A stretch of 64,000 bases of DNA from Acanthamoeba castellanii str. Neff (lineage: Eukaryota > Discosea > Longamoebia > Acanthamoebidae), in NCBI RefSeq assembly GCF_000313135.1, contig NW_004457391.1, positions 91,237 to 155,236 of the forward strand. The letters run 5' to 3'. Of the stretch, positions 23,935 through 35,290 are shown one piece after another. The notes below the pieces were generated by a model, which worked only from the letters and a program-made list of their open reading frames with translations, was not told the origin of the DNA and ran no database searches. The position numbers and the translations under genes were made by a program. Numbering within the stretch: the first letter of the stretch is position 1; each line of letters begins with the position of its first letter.

Positions 23935-24570
23935 TCAGTAGGTCGCAAAGTTGCTGAGCTCCGCCTGTTTCTTCAGCACGATCTCCTCGACCTGGTCGAG
24001 CGCGGCCAAGTGGGTAAGGCCAACGTGCAAGCCGATCATATGACCTTTACAGACCAGCGGGGGAGGGCGCTGGAGGCTTTGCTGGTACGTACCTGGAGCA
24101 TGTGCAGCTGCTGGGAGATCTTGTGATGGAGGTTCTTGAGCACCTCGGCCTCTTGCTCAAGGTCGCGGAGTACCTCCTCGGGACGGCGAGACAGCTTGGC
24201 CAGGTTCTGTGCCTGCATTTGTGCCCTGGCCTGCGCCTCCTGCGCCTCGACCTGCCGCCTGCGCACGACAGCCAAGGGTGATGAGGCTGGCCAACACACG
24301 CATTAGACAGGGACGTAGGGAAAAGCGTACGCTTGTGCTGCATCCATCTCCATGTGAGCCTCTTCTTCGTCGTCATCTGTTGAGACTTATTAGGCTTAGA
24401 CGCCGGAGAGGTAAGCAGGTGATTGGAGATGGATGAGTACCTTCTTCGCGGGGCAGAATCAGCATGCTCTCGTCGATTTGGTTCATCTCCGTCGTTCGCC
24501 TGCCGCGATAGACCTTTCTTTGGGCGAGGGGGGCAGGCCCACCTGCGCTGCCATTCCCTTCGCCTTCCAT
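23935..24570 (-). CDS. Small coiled-coil protein, unassigned
   Basis: Four exons starting at ATG 24570 (MEGEGNGSAGGPAPLAQRK). Exon 1 continues VYRGRRTTEMNQIDESMLIL. A short acidic exon follows (DDEEEAHMEMDAAQ), then a long heptad-rich helix (RRPEEVLRDLEQEAEVLKNL, HHKISQQLHMLQ). The C-terminus is VEEIVLKKQAELSNFATY, with a phase-0 junction CAG|GTACGT to CGACCAG|GTC. An alternative last junction adds about 20 residues. No family was recognised; it has the size of a small complex subunit (BLOC/BORC- or Mediator-like). Divergent from LST8 across about 185 bp. Confidence 0.6.
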
Positions 24571-24755
24571 TTGGTGATGAATAAATCACAACTTTTCGGA
24601 ACCCTTTTTCTGTTGTATTTTCTTTTGCGTCCTTGATTGATCTTGGATCTTGGGCATTGATCTGGAAGTGGCTAGCGAAGTTGACGTCGCTGCTGTGCAT
24701 CTTTACAAGATAGGAAGCGATTCGGGTGGACAGAAAGTATTAGTTACAGCACAAG

Positions 24756-26215
24756 ATGGCAAAGGTGATTTTGGCGACGGCGAGCTATGACCACACGATT
24801 CGATTCTGGGAGGCACCTACGAGCATGCCGACGCGCACCATCCAATACCCTGACTCACAGGTCAATCGAATTGCCATCACGCCTGACAAATGCCTTCTCG
24901 CCGCTGCTGGCAATCCTCACGTCCGATTTTTTGACATTAATTCCAATAACCAAAGCGCTGTACGGCTCTCCTTTCCAATGCTCTCCCTTCTCATTGCCAA
25001 TCATCTTGTGCCTCACGTTCTCACCTACCGCCTCGCCCCCCCCCTCTTTGATGAAAATCGCCACAGGTGATGAGCTTTGATGGCCACACGACGAACGTGA
25101 CGAGCCTTGGCTTTCAGAGGGAGGGCAAATGGATGTACACCGGCTCAGAGGATGGCACCGTCAAGATCTGGGATCTTAGGTTCGCTGCCGCCCCCTCGCT
25201 CTTGTTGTGGCCTACCTTCTTGCTCTCACGCGCGACCCACCGTGCCTCTTGACTCAACGTTGAACGTTCGTGCTCGGGCTCTGCGTGCGCGTAGGGCTTC
25301 GGGCTGCCAGAGGGACTACGACTGCGGTGCTGCCGTGAACAGTGTCGCACTCCACCCCAACCAGGCCGAGCTCATCTGCGGTCTTCAGAACGGTAACATC
25401 CGCGTGTGGGACCTGGCCGAGAACAAGTGCACAGAATACGTACGCACACACAACGTCGCACGCGTGCAACTCTTGTCTTGTTGTCTTTTTGCAGGTGGCT
25501 CATCACGTGAACGATGATCATCATCATCCAGGCGCCCGAACCTGAGGTGGCCGTGCGCTCCATTCACGTGTCGCCCGACGGCTCGCAGGTGGTGGCTGCC
25601 AACAACAAAGGCCGATGCTACGTGTGGAAGCTTGCGCCCGACTCCAAGTTCGAACCGCTCACTCACATTGACGCGCACAAGTCCTACATCTTGAAAGTGC
25701 TCTACTCGCCTGACGCCAAGTACGCACCCTTGCCCAGTCATCAGTGTCGTCCTCTCGCATCCACTCGCCTTACCAACGATCTGCTGGTACTTCTTCATCT
25801 TCAGGATATTGGCAACGTGCTCGGCAGACAAGACTGTCAAGCTGTGGAACACGAAGGACTACAAGTTGCTCAAGACTCTTCAGGTAGTATGCCTTTCACC
25901 AAGTTGTCGTAGGTGAAGGATTGGCCATTTACGCTTCTCAATACCCGTTAGGGCCACGGACGCTGGGTGTGGGATTGCGTGTTCTCCACCGACTCTGCCT
26001 ACCTCGTTACCGGTAACCAGCAATCATCAACTATTCCTTTCATCCTTATCTTTCAGTTCTTTGTTGTTATCTTGAGCGCGCTGATGTCGCTCTCTGTCCA
26101 CCCAGCGTCTTCGGACAACGAAGCGTGGTTGTGGGAGCTGTCTGCGGGCGAGACGATTCGCCGCTACCGTGGCCACCACAAGGCCGTCTCCTGCGTTGCT
26201 CTCTCAGACAACTAA
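24756..26215 (+). CDS. lst8: LST8/mLST8, WD40 subunit of TOR complexes
   Basis: Seven exons, 24756-24959, 25067-25179, 25295-25439, 25532-25719, 25805-25883, 25952-26012 and 26106-26215, sum to 900 nt (299 aa), the normal size for the family. The protein is a seven-blade propeller. Diagnostic segments: [18 protein letters not shown] at the start, [40 protein letters not shown], and the ending [21 protein letters not shown]8 binds the TOR kinase domain in TORC1 and TORC2, linking nutrients to growth and actin control. All phases agree and no residue anomaly was seen. Confidence 0.92.
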
Positions 26216-26449
26216 GCACGCGTCCACCATCTCGCCCTCGCCAGCTCTCTCTTCTCTCTCTCTCTTCTCTCTCTCTTCTCTCTATCTCTCATCATTCTTT
26301 ATGTACGTGTACACATCACCGCCTTTGTATCAATCCAAATTTCATTTTTCTCGTCTCAATGGCGCCTGCCCGCGGGTAAATTCTCGGATACATTGCAACA
26401 CATGTGCTCATTCAGGAGTCTTAAAATCTATTTCTCTTTCCGATTGGAT

Positions 26450-27153
26450 CTAACCGCGCAGACGGTCGGCCCACAGGGCGAGAGCCAAGAGTTGACGCTC
26501 GATCTCGGCCTTGGTGGGCTCGTGGATGAGGTCGCCGTTGGCGTCGAACGAGCCCGGCACGAAGGCATTGATCATCACCTCCGGCCGCAACAGCACCGGC
26601 ATGCCCACGCCCACCAACACCTGCCTCAGGTGGTACTGCGACCTGCTCGAGCCTTTGACCACCCACGAACGTTAGTTTGAGTTGCTCAGCGAGGGTGGTG
26701 GTGGTGTGACGACACCGTGGCACACGTACCCGATACTCCGCCGGCGCCCATGATGGCTGCGGGCTTGCCGGCGAGGGGCATGTGGCCGTCCCAGTTCCTG
26801 GAGGCCCAGTCGATGGCGTTCTTGAGCACGCCCGAGAAGCTGTAGTTGTACTCGGGCGAGGCGATGAGCAGCGCGTCGGCCTCGTCGATGGCGCGCCGGA
26901 AGCGGAGCACCGACTCGGGCTTGGTCTGCGCCTCTACGTCGCCGTCGTAGAGCGGGATGTCCTTCATCCCGTCGTAGATCTTAAAGTCGAAGCTGTAGTC
27001 GACGACGGGCGAAGCGGGCGCGGTGGTGGCCGAGGGGTTCGAGTTGAGGCGAGCGGCCGACGAGGCGGCCGACCGCAGCAGACCTGAGTTGACCGAGGCC
27101 TGGCGCAAGCTGCCCGAAATGCCCAACACCTTCAGCGTCTTCCTGGTGGCCAT
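26450..27153 (-). CDS. NAD(P)H-dependent FMN reductase (flavodoxin-like quinone/chromate reductase family)
   Basis: Two exons, 27153-26730 and 26652-26450, sum to 627 nt (208 aa). The FMN phosphate loop is GISGSLRQASVNSGLLR. The isoalloxazine-binding loop is ASPEYNYSFSGVLKNAIDW. GHMPLAGKPAAIMGAGGVSG and the post-splice SSRSQYHLRQVLVGVG complete the fold. Family members (ChrR/NQR-like) reduce quinones, azo dyes or metals with FMN in the cytosol, protecting against redox stress. The gene shares a divergent spacer of about 300 bp with ORC3. Confidence 0.88.
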
Positions 27154-27449
27154 GTTCTTGTTCGAGGTGGGTTGTGTGGAGTGCTTCGGTTGGTTTTGGC
27201 GAAGAAGAAATGCAGCCTCGCCGCACTTGAGTCTGTGCGGGAAGAACGGAGCTCGGCCGAGACAGCCATTCCCGGCGCTGAAGAAGAAGTTCTTGTCGCT
27301 TTAGATGACAAAGTGTCACCTGAATGGCGGGCTTGAGATTTCTCGCCCGAGGAATTCCCGGCATGAAAGAACAGTGTTTCCCGCCAAAAAAAGGGCGCGA
27401 AGAAGAGAAGAGTGAATTGATTTATTAATTCTTTTTTTTTGCACGTAGA

Positions 27450-30400
27450 ATGGAAACGCCAAGGCCGAGACGGGTGGCCAGGCGCACGCGACAACCGCCC
27501 CGCTCGACTTCGGCCAACACGGACACCCCGAGGCCTCCCAGAGATGATGAATCGTCGAGCTCTCAAAATTCGCCCACAAATTTCCCATCCGCAACGACCG
27601 ATGGAGGGTTGCTTATGGAACTGGATCAAAGGCCCAGCGAAGAGGAAGAAGCTATGGCGGCAATGCCGAAAGTGGTAGAGGAGAGTCAGGTGGTCGAGGA
27701 GAGTGGGCAGCAGGAAAGGGAACACATGGGGGAGAGCGAGGCGGAGGACAGAAGTGAGAACGAGTATGTGCCCGACAAAACGGCGAGAGTGCGCATCAAG
27801 AAGAAACGCGAAGGAGTCGAGCTGAGTAAAGAGACAGGCAAATTGTTTGAACGATGGAGCAAACAAGAAAAGGGGGCGACGACGCTCGCCGGACTTGTCA
27901 GCAGCCGGGCGCAGCGCCACAGACGAATGATCGAGGAGCAGCTCAAGGAGCGAACGGAAGGCAAGATGTCCGGCATCACCCTCTCACTGCCAAGGACGTT
28001 CTCGTACACGCAGGTGGCGGCCAAGGAACAAGCCAACACCGTAAAGAAGCTCCGCTCTTACGCGGGCATCACCACCGACCAGGCCCTCCGCCAGCCGAGC
28101 CTGAAGGAAGCCAGTACGTGGCACCCGGCCTCCCAGCGATGCAAAGCGAAGTCGCTAACCAGCATTTTCCACCCCGTGTAGCCTTCATGATGGATTTCAT
28201 GATGGACGACGGCTCAGCAAAGGAGCGTGAGCGGCTGAGCCGAGAACACATCGCCAAGATCAACGCCAAGATCGAGGCACGCAACATTTTCCACCGCACG
28301 CACGCACGCACGCGCAATGTTCACCGCTGACATTGATCCTTGTGCGTTCACAGAACATCCTTTTTTCTGTTGACTCCAGCTTATTGGGCACCATTAGCGA
28401 GTTCGTGGCCGCGAGTGGCCGTCGTCGTGCTCCATCCGGCCAACACGCTGGCATGGGTGGTGACGACGAGCTCGATCTCCTGCTCGAGCAGTTGGCCAAG
28501 CCTGCCAAACTCGAAATACCCACCGCCTTGCTGTTCGTAGGAGGTGCGCTATGGCGTTCTCAATTTTGCGTTGTTCCGTAGTGGCTGACACTTGTCCTTC
28601 CCAGTGAATGTGCCCGACCACGACCGCATGTTCGCTCAGCTTGCACAGTCGCTGCGATCCGGCGGGCAGAGAGTGGCCAGCCTTCGATCGAAGGACTGCA
28701 AGATGATGCTCAAGCCGATCATCAAGTCCCTAGTTGTCCAGTTCATCGGTTCCAATCCAGCCTTCTCGGTGAAGGAAGGAAAGGTATGCTTGACTCCACG
28801 TGTGGGTTTGTGCAGTGCTGTTCTGATGGTGTCGACCTTCTTCTTTGCGGCTTCATTGTGCAGGCTACGATGCGCGCCCTTCAGTACTGGTACAAGATCA
28901 AGGGATGGCAGTACGTCGAGCCCGCGGCCGAGTCGGCTTCGCTTGCCCCCATTGCGGAGAGGTACGACCCGCTTCGAAATTATGTTCGTCTTTGCACACT
29001 GAGCGTGACACGCTTCATTGTTTTCGTTCCATCTAGTATGGTGGTGGAGGGTACGAAGGACGCTGGCTGCGAACCTCCGCTGGTTGTCGTGATCGAGGAC
29101 TTCGAGGCATTCGATGCGGACGTGCTCAAGGAGCTTATCTCCATACTCAGGTAATCCACTCTCTGCGAGTTGTCATGATCCATTTCGGTCACTTGTTTTT
29201 GACGCCCACAAAACTCGCACAACTGCAGTTACTATCAGGCCGACATACCCTTTGTACTGGTGTTGGGACTGGCGACGTCGGCCGACGCCTTGCACAGGTA
29301 CTGTGCGCCTGTGTGCATGTCAATGCAAGATCGAGGCGACATACTGATCTAGCGCCTTGTTACTGCCCCCTTCTCAGAATGTTACCTCGATCCGTGTCTG
29401 GCCGCCTCGCCACCCGCAAATTTACGTTCCACTCATCATCAGAGTCGTTCGAGGAGATATTCAAGGAGGTGCAATCCGCTCCCTTGAGCGCCCGAGAGCT
29501 CTGATGGCTAAGTCTTATTTGTTCCTCTCCCCTCAGGTTATCATGCGCAACGACATGGGGGTGCAGTTTGGCTACAAGACGGTGGAGTGGGTACTCGACA
29601 GCTTTTACAGCTTGCACCTGTCGATACAGAGTCTACAGCGCGAGTTGACGGTATGCGCTCCCGGCCTTGCCCTCACCTTTGGTGCGACTGACCGTGTGCG
29701 TCCTCGTGTGGTCTTATTGTGATAGCTCGCCACCATTGAACACTTCTGGCGGAACCATCTGGCATTCCTGTGTCGAAGTCTGCACGACGACGATTTCTTC
29801 GATTCGGTCGGCGAGCGCCTAAGCGCAGTGCATCTCGACCACATCCAAAGAACAAAGTCTGTCGCGAAGTGCGTAGCTATACACGCCGTGCAACCATCTA
29901 TTATCTTCATCAGTTTGACTATTGACCAATAATTACTCAAATCCAGAGAGCTGCGCCTGATTAAGCAGACTGACGCCGGGCCTTCGCCGGCTATGATCCA
30001 AAGGCTCAAGGCCCTCAAAACGAGGCGGCGAGCGCTGCAAGCCAAGCAGTCTGCGGCCGCAGTCGGCAACAGCGAACAAACCTCCGGCACGGTGATGGAC
30101 GTCGCGGATGACTCCAAGCAGACAAGCGCAGAGGAGCCGTCATCGGCCGAAGAAAACGCCACTGCGCCAGCGGCCGAACAGCCCATAAAAAAAGAAACGA
30201 AGACGAAGATGAAGGAGGAGAAGCGGAGATGGACGTGGAGGTGGCGATGGAGTGGAGATGGACGTAGGGGACGCGAAGGACGAGGCCGAGAGTTACAACA
30301 TCGACGAGATCACTGAATGGGAGCTGCTGGAAGTCGACCCGGACTACCTGCGCGTCAAGACTGCGGTGTGGCTGGACGATATTCGGCGGCTTCACCGGTA

Positions 30401-32533
30401 CGACGGCCTCGCCCACTTCCCTGACCTTACTCGCGCGGCTGCTAACTCCGCACTCCTACTGGTCCCTGTTGTGACCAATGCAGGAATTCGCACGTGATGC
30501 GAGAGTGCGCGGTCGCTTTGGTGACGCTCGAGGTGTGCCCGCCTTCCGCGTCGATGGAGTTGATGATCGCAGTTTGTGTTTTCAGTCCAGACACTGACAC
30601 TCGTCTCTGTCGTATTCTCTTGATGCACAGGGTCGGTCGGCCGACGACATCACCCGCAAGGAGATCTTTCGTCACTGCCTGCCCACGCCCGACTTCTTCC
30701 GCATGCAGGTACCTCCGCCGCAGCGCCCAAAAAGCAAGACTACATCTCATGGGCCTTTCCCCCCCCCGAATCGCTTAGTCTGGCCACGCACCGGCGTTGC
30801 GGTTCGACAAGTTCTCCTTGCCCGTGCGCAGCGCCTTCGTCAACTCTCGTCTCTTTCTGTCCGCCGTACATGCCATCAAGTGCGTGCCCTTCCCTTCATC
30901 GCCCTGGCTCTCTGCCTTGGCCGCATTTACTGACTTCAACAAAAACTGCGTTGTACTGTCGCAGGAGCTCTGCGATGGAGTTGGCGCCGCTGACGCAGCT
31001 CCTGCGTGACTTCCACGCCATTCTCTCTGTCGCACATGACTTCCAACCGTTCGACTACGACACGGCCGAGGAGTCGAGCATCGCTGCTGGTATGCCGGGA
31101 AACGAGGCGCGACGTGCCAGCCGGAGCTCGATCAGACCAAGCAGCTGCTGCTGGCCGATATCGAGCGATTGCGCGAACGCCTGCAAGCGCGCGTTGACGC
31201 CTTGACCAAACAAACAAAGTACGCATGCTGTGTGCTGTGCGCTGTGCGCGGCGCATGCGGAGTGTGCCTGACTCACTTCTCTGACTTCGTGCAGCGACGA
31301 GAACGCCACACCATCGACGTCCGCCAATTCCACGCCGCTGCGGCGTTCCTCGAACTATGTGCCCCCTCAGTCGCCGTACGCGCAGGCCTCGCCCTACACG
31401 CCGCGAACGCACGTCCTGCGGAAGGGGACCTCGTCGAAGCGTATCGCCGCCTGGATGGAGAGCTGGACCGATGACATCGAGCAGCAGCTCAAGCAGGATC
31501 TGCAGGCCTTCCTCATCCGATTTTTCTCGTACGTAACACACACCCAGTGCGTGTCTTCGGTGTGCGGCCGACTCACTCTCAACACTTGCGACAGGTCTCA
31601 GCTGCCTGCGTACTGTGTGTTCCCGCTGCATGAGGTCTTCTACTACAATGCAACGGATAGACTCGACGAGGTACGCGCCCGCTCTGCTCTGCCAAAGGGC
31701 CTGCAACGCGACGGGCGACCTAACCTGCGCTTGTCGTATGTGGTCGTGTGTCATGTCCAACACAGTGCTTCAATGCCGCTCCGTTGACCACGGTCAAGCA
31801 AGCGCTGAGCCAGCCGGAGGGGTATCTGGGATTCTCCAGCTTGTCATGGCCCGCGGAGCACATCGACACCGCCATCGCGTTCGAGCTCTACAAGGGCCAG
31901 GGTAAAGTCATCAACCTCAAGGACTGGTTCGACGCTTTCTGCGAGCGCATGAAGCCCGACGTACGTCGCATCGACATCGTGTGTTGTGTTGTGTGTGTGT
32001 GTGTGTGTTGTGTGTGTGTGTTGTGTGTGTTGTGTGTGTGGTAGTGCGTGCGGTCGTGCGTGTGCGATGGCTGATTTATGGTTGATCAGCAGATGTTCGA
32101 GATGGTGCCGGAGCAGAGCGAGGATGAAAAACCGGCCAAGCGACGAAAGACGGCGGCGACGACAGCCTCCGCGAAGAAGAAGCCCGCCGCCACCCCGCGC
32201 CGACAGGCGGCCGCAAAGAGAGGCGCCGGCAAGGCGGCCAAGAAGGAGGCTCCGACGACGGACAACGACAGCGACGACGAGACCGTGGACGTGGACAACA
32301 CCGGAAGCGAGAGCGAGAGCAAGACCAAGAAAGGCAGCGGCAGCAAGAAGAAGAAGACGAAGATGGTCGTCAGCGTGCGACCCGACGTGCCGGCCGACCA
32401 GCAGGCCGAGCTGCTGGCCCGCTTCCTCACGGCCATCGGCGAACTGCAGATGCTGGGCTTCATGTGTCCGCCGCCGGCCGCCCGACGCAAGGAGGTCCTC
32501 ATGAAGATGGCCCTCGGTGGCCGCACCGCGTAG
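27450..32533 (+). CDS. orc3: Origin recognition complex subunit 3 (ORC3)
   Basis: About 18 exons beginning 27450-28113 and ending with the exon that stops at 32533. A basic, charged N-terminus of about 220 residues precedes the ORC3 core. Signature segments: VVVIEDFEAFDADVLKEL, YYQADIPFVLVLGLATSADA, RMLPRSVSGRLATRKFTF, and in the C-terminal half LPLHEVFYYNATDRLDE-type (here FPLHEVFYYNATD), then ARFLTAIGELQMLGFM near the end. ORC3 is part of the six-subunit complex that marks replication origins; its AAA-like domain is non-catalytic. A Lys/Ala- and acid-rich insertion of about 90 residues lies in the penultimate part. Three apparent single-base losses (near 30187-30193, 30248-30254 and 31090-31125) interrupt the frame. 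The intron after 28276 uses a GC donor. Confidence 0.82.
31985..32041 (+). repeat. (GT)n tract in ORC3 intron
   Basis: An interrupted GT repeat fills the intron between the exon ending MKPD and the exon starting QMFEMV. Confidence 0.85.
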
Positions 32534-32887
32534 GCAACAAGGACTTCAGCCCTTCTTTGTACTTTCTTACTCCCGCCTGTTCTCCGAGTGTGCGTGCGGT
32601 GCGTGCGGTGAGTGCGTGCGGTGGCGTGTGCGTTACTTTTGGCGGTCGTATGGCATCTTATGTGGCGGCTCGCTGCGGATCATTGCGCCAACCAGTCCGG
32701 AGCGCGACGACGACGAAGAAGACGGACCTTGACGGGAAGTGTTGTTCTGTCGAGAAGCCCTGGCGACCTATCGGAGCTCAAACTGTTCGTTCAGGAGGTC
32801 ACTTGAGCAACGCCAGCTCACAAAAAGGCGGAGGAGACTCCAACGTCGTCATCAACACACAAACAACATCAACTACAACAATCAAAA
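32534..32887. other. Intergenic: ORC3 3' flank and expansin A promoter
   Basis: No gene was recognised. It has a GTGCGTGCG-rich stretch at 32588-32630 and an A-rich leader just before the expansin ATG at 32888. No clear TATA box. Confidence 0.45.
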
Positions 32888-33729
32888 ATGCCCGTCGGTT
32901 CAAGTGTTCAGGCGGTTCTGGGGTGCGTGCTGGTCGCGGTCGTGCTCCTGGCCCATGGCGCCCACGGACAGACGGCCCAGGGAAGCTGGAAGACCGGGCG
33001 AAGCACCTTCTACACCGACATCGACCAGGGCAACTGCGGCTTCGGCGTCCTCTCCTCCACCAAGTTCCCCTATCGCTACATTGCCGGTACTGCCGCTCAA
33101 CATATCTGCTTTACACATAACGAAGCGCTGACGTCATCATGTGATGACAATATTAATGGTCAGCGGCCAACACGGCCTTCTACGCCAACTCGGCGGCGTG
33201 TGGCCAGTGCTTCGAGGTCAAGTGCACCGGGTCGGCCTATCTGGCCAACGCCTGCGTCAACGGCAGCGTGGTCGTGGAGGTCACCGACCAGTGCCCGTGC
33301 GACGGCAACGCCCAGTGGTGCTGCGGCGACGCGGTCCACTTTGACCTGAGCGCCGGCGCCTTCGGCAAGATCGCCAAGACCGCGGCGGGCGTGGTCACCA
33401 CCCAGTACCGGCCCGTGACGTGCCCGGTGCAGGGCCAGCTGCAGGTCAAGATCAAGGACGGGTCCAACCCGTGGTGGTTCGCCCTGCTGGCCACCAACGT
33501 GGGCGGCTCGGGCGCCGTGACCAAGGTCGAGGTGCGCAGCAGCGGCACGACTGGCTCGTGGCTCGAGGCGACGAGGCAGGACTACAACTACTGGCTGGCG
33601 ACGTCGGGCTCGGGCCTCCAGTTCCCGCTGGGCGTGCGCGTGTGGCAGGGCTCGGTCAAGAACGTGATGGGCACCATCACGTCCATGTCGGCCGGCGCCA
33701 CCTTCTCCCTCTCCGCCAACTTTGCCTGA
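32888..33729 (+). CDS. Expansin-like secreted protein A
   Basis: Two exons, 32888-33086 and 33164-33729, sum to 765 nt (254 aa). A signal peptide (core VLGCVLVAVVLLAHGAHG) is cut before QTAQGSWKTGRSTFY. Domain 1 is the six-stranded double-psi barrel shared by expansins and GH45 enzymes: NCGFG, AACGQCFEVKCTGSAY, VEVTDQCPC and the HFD motif (VHFDLSAGAF). Domain 2 is the CBM63-like wall-binding domain, rich in surface aromatics (NPWWFALLATNVGGSG, YNYWLATSGSG, VRVWQG). Expansins loosen cellulose networks without hydrolysis, so a role in cyst-wall building or excystment is likely. It is nearly identical in places at DNA level to expansin B downstream. Confidence 0.87.
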
Positions 33730-34044
33730 AGAGCCGTCACCCATTGAGTGGCGTAGCGCACACAACCATTAATTAAGTGTAATTTTAAATTGTATAAATT
33801 CCTCTCATTCTTTGCATACGAAGAGTCGACAGCAATTGGTTGGTGTGCGACGCACTGGCTACGGTTCGGTGTGCGATGATGGGAGAGGTGGCTTCGCAGG
33901 AGAAAATGGGCCTATGGAGGGTAGTCACCGAGGCAACGAGGATCAACTACATAAGGCTCCCGGAGCATCACTCCTGCACTTTCGCTTGCCTCCCCACCTC
34001 AGAACAACATCGACGTTGCCTACAGTGACCTCCCTGCACGCACA
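33730..34044. other. Spacer between expansin A and B
   Basis: An AT-rich 3' flank of A, with TATAAA-like sequence at 33793-33798 about 250 bp before the next ATG, then the leader of expansin B. No gene. Confidence 0.4.
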
Positions 34045-34995
34045 ATGCCATCACCCTCGCGAGCCCACCCACTCTTTGTCATCTTCGCTGCCGTCGTCAT
34101 CTTCATCGCCGCCGGCATCGGAGGCGCCAACGCGCAGACTCCCTTGGGCGAATGGCAGACCGGACGTAGCACCTTCTACGACGGCATCGACGCCGGCAAC
34201 TGCGGCTTCGAGACCATCTCGTCCACCCAGTTCCCCTTTCGCTTCGTCGCCGGTACCGTGAAGCACCCTCCCCCCCCCGAACTCCCAACTCGTAACACTG
34301 CAATCCACCAAATGGAGTTGTTTTGCTGACGTCAGCAACCTCCTACGTTCTACTCAGCGGCCAACACTGCGTTCTATGCCAAGTCGGCGGCGTGCGGCCA
34401 GTGCTTCGAGGTGAGGTGCACCGGGTCGGCCTATCTGGCCAACGCCTGCGTCCAGGGCGGGAGCGTGGTCGTGGAGGTGACCGACCAGTGCCCGTGCGCT
34501 GGCAACGAGGGCTACTGCTGCGACGCGAGCCTGGTCCACTTCGACCTGAGCCCCGGCGCCTTCGCCAAGATCGCCGACCCGGGCGCGGGGGTCATCAACA
34601 CCCAGTACCGGCCCGTCGCGTGCCCGGTGCAGGGCCAGCTGCAGGTCAAGATCAAGGAGGGCTCCAACCCGTGGTGGTTCGCCCTGCTGGCCACCAACGT
34701 GGGCGGCTCGGGCGCCGTGACTAAGATCGAGCTGAGCAGCGGCTCGACGGGCTCGTGGGTCACGCCGGCGCGACAGGACTACAACTACTGGCTGGCGACG
34801 TCGGGCTCGGGCTTCCAGTTCCCGCTGGGCGTGCGCGTGTGGCAGGGCACGCAGAACGTGACGGGCACCATCACGTCCATGTCGGCCGGCGCCACCTTCT
34901 CCCTCTCCGCCAACTTTGGCTCCTCTTCGCCCTCCCCTTCCTCCACCCCCTCGCCGCAGCCGGCCCACGATGGCGGTTGCTTCATCCCCAACTGA
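34045..34995 (+). CDS. Expansin-like secreted protein B
   Basis: Two exons, 34045-34252 and 34358-34995, sum to 846 nt (281 aa). Signal peptide core FVIFAAVVIFIAAGIGGANA is followed by QTPLGEWQTGRSTFYDGID. The domains match protein A (VHFDLSPGAFAKIA, NPWWFALLATNVGGSG, FQFPLGVRVWQGTQN), and the intron sits at the same codon. It differs by a C-terminal extension rich in Ser/Pro ending AHDGGCFIPN, reminiscent of the spacers in other wall proteins. Tandem duplicate of A, with the introns and signal peptides diverged and long parts of exon 2 conserved. Confidence 0.87.
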
Positions 34996-35290
34996 GGCCA
35001 GGTGTGAACACCATTTTATACAATTATTGTAAAAATTCCAAGACTGTTTCATCATTTCCCGTTTCAGTGCCTCATGTAGGTCGATGATAACATCGTGTCC
35101 CCAAGCCCCAGCTGCGGGGGAGATGGAGTGTGCTTTGATACTCTGGACAAATGCAGCAATTCCTTGCTACCAATCCCCGTTCAGGGTCACAGTTTTTTTT
35201 TCCGATTACAGGCAAAGCTTGATACCCCCCTCTTCTTTTGGGTCCTAAAGCGCAGCTTGAGTGGTTCATTGTGCTGCGCAGGTTGAAGTC
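34996..35290. other. Spacer upstream of the UBC/SAM gene
   Basis: No gene was recognised. A possible upstream exon or 5' UTR ends at a TGCGCAG acceptor-like site at about 35280, just before the ATG at 35291. Confidence 0.35.
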
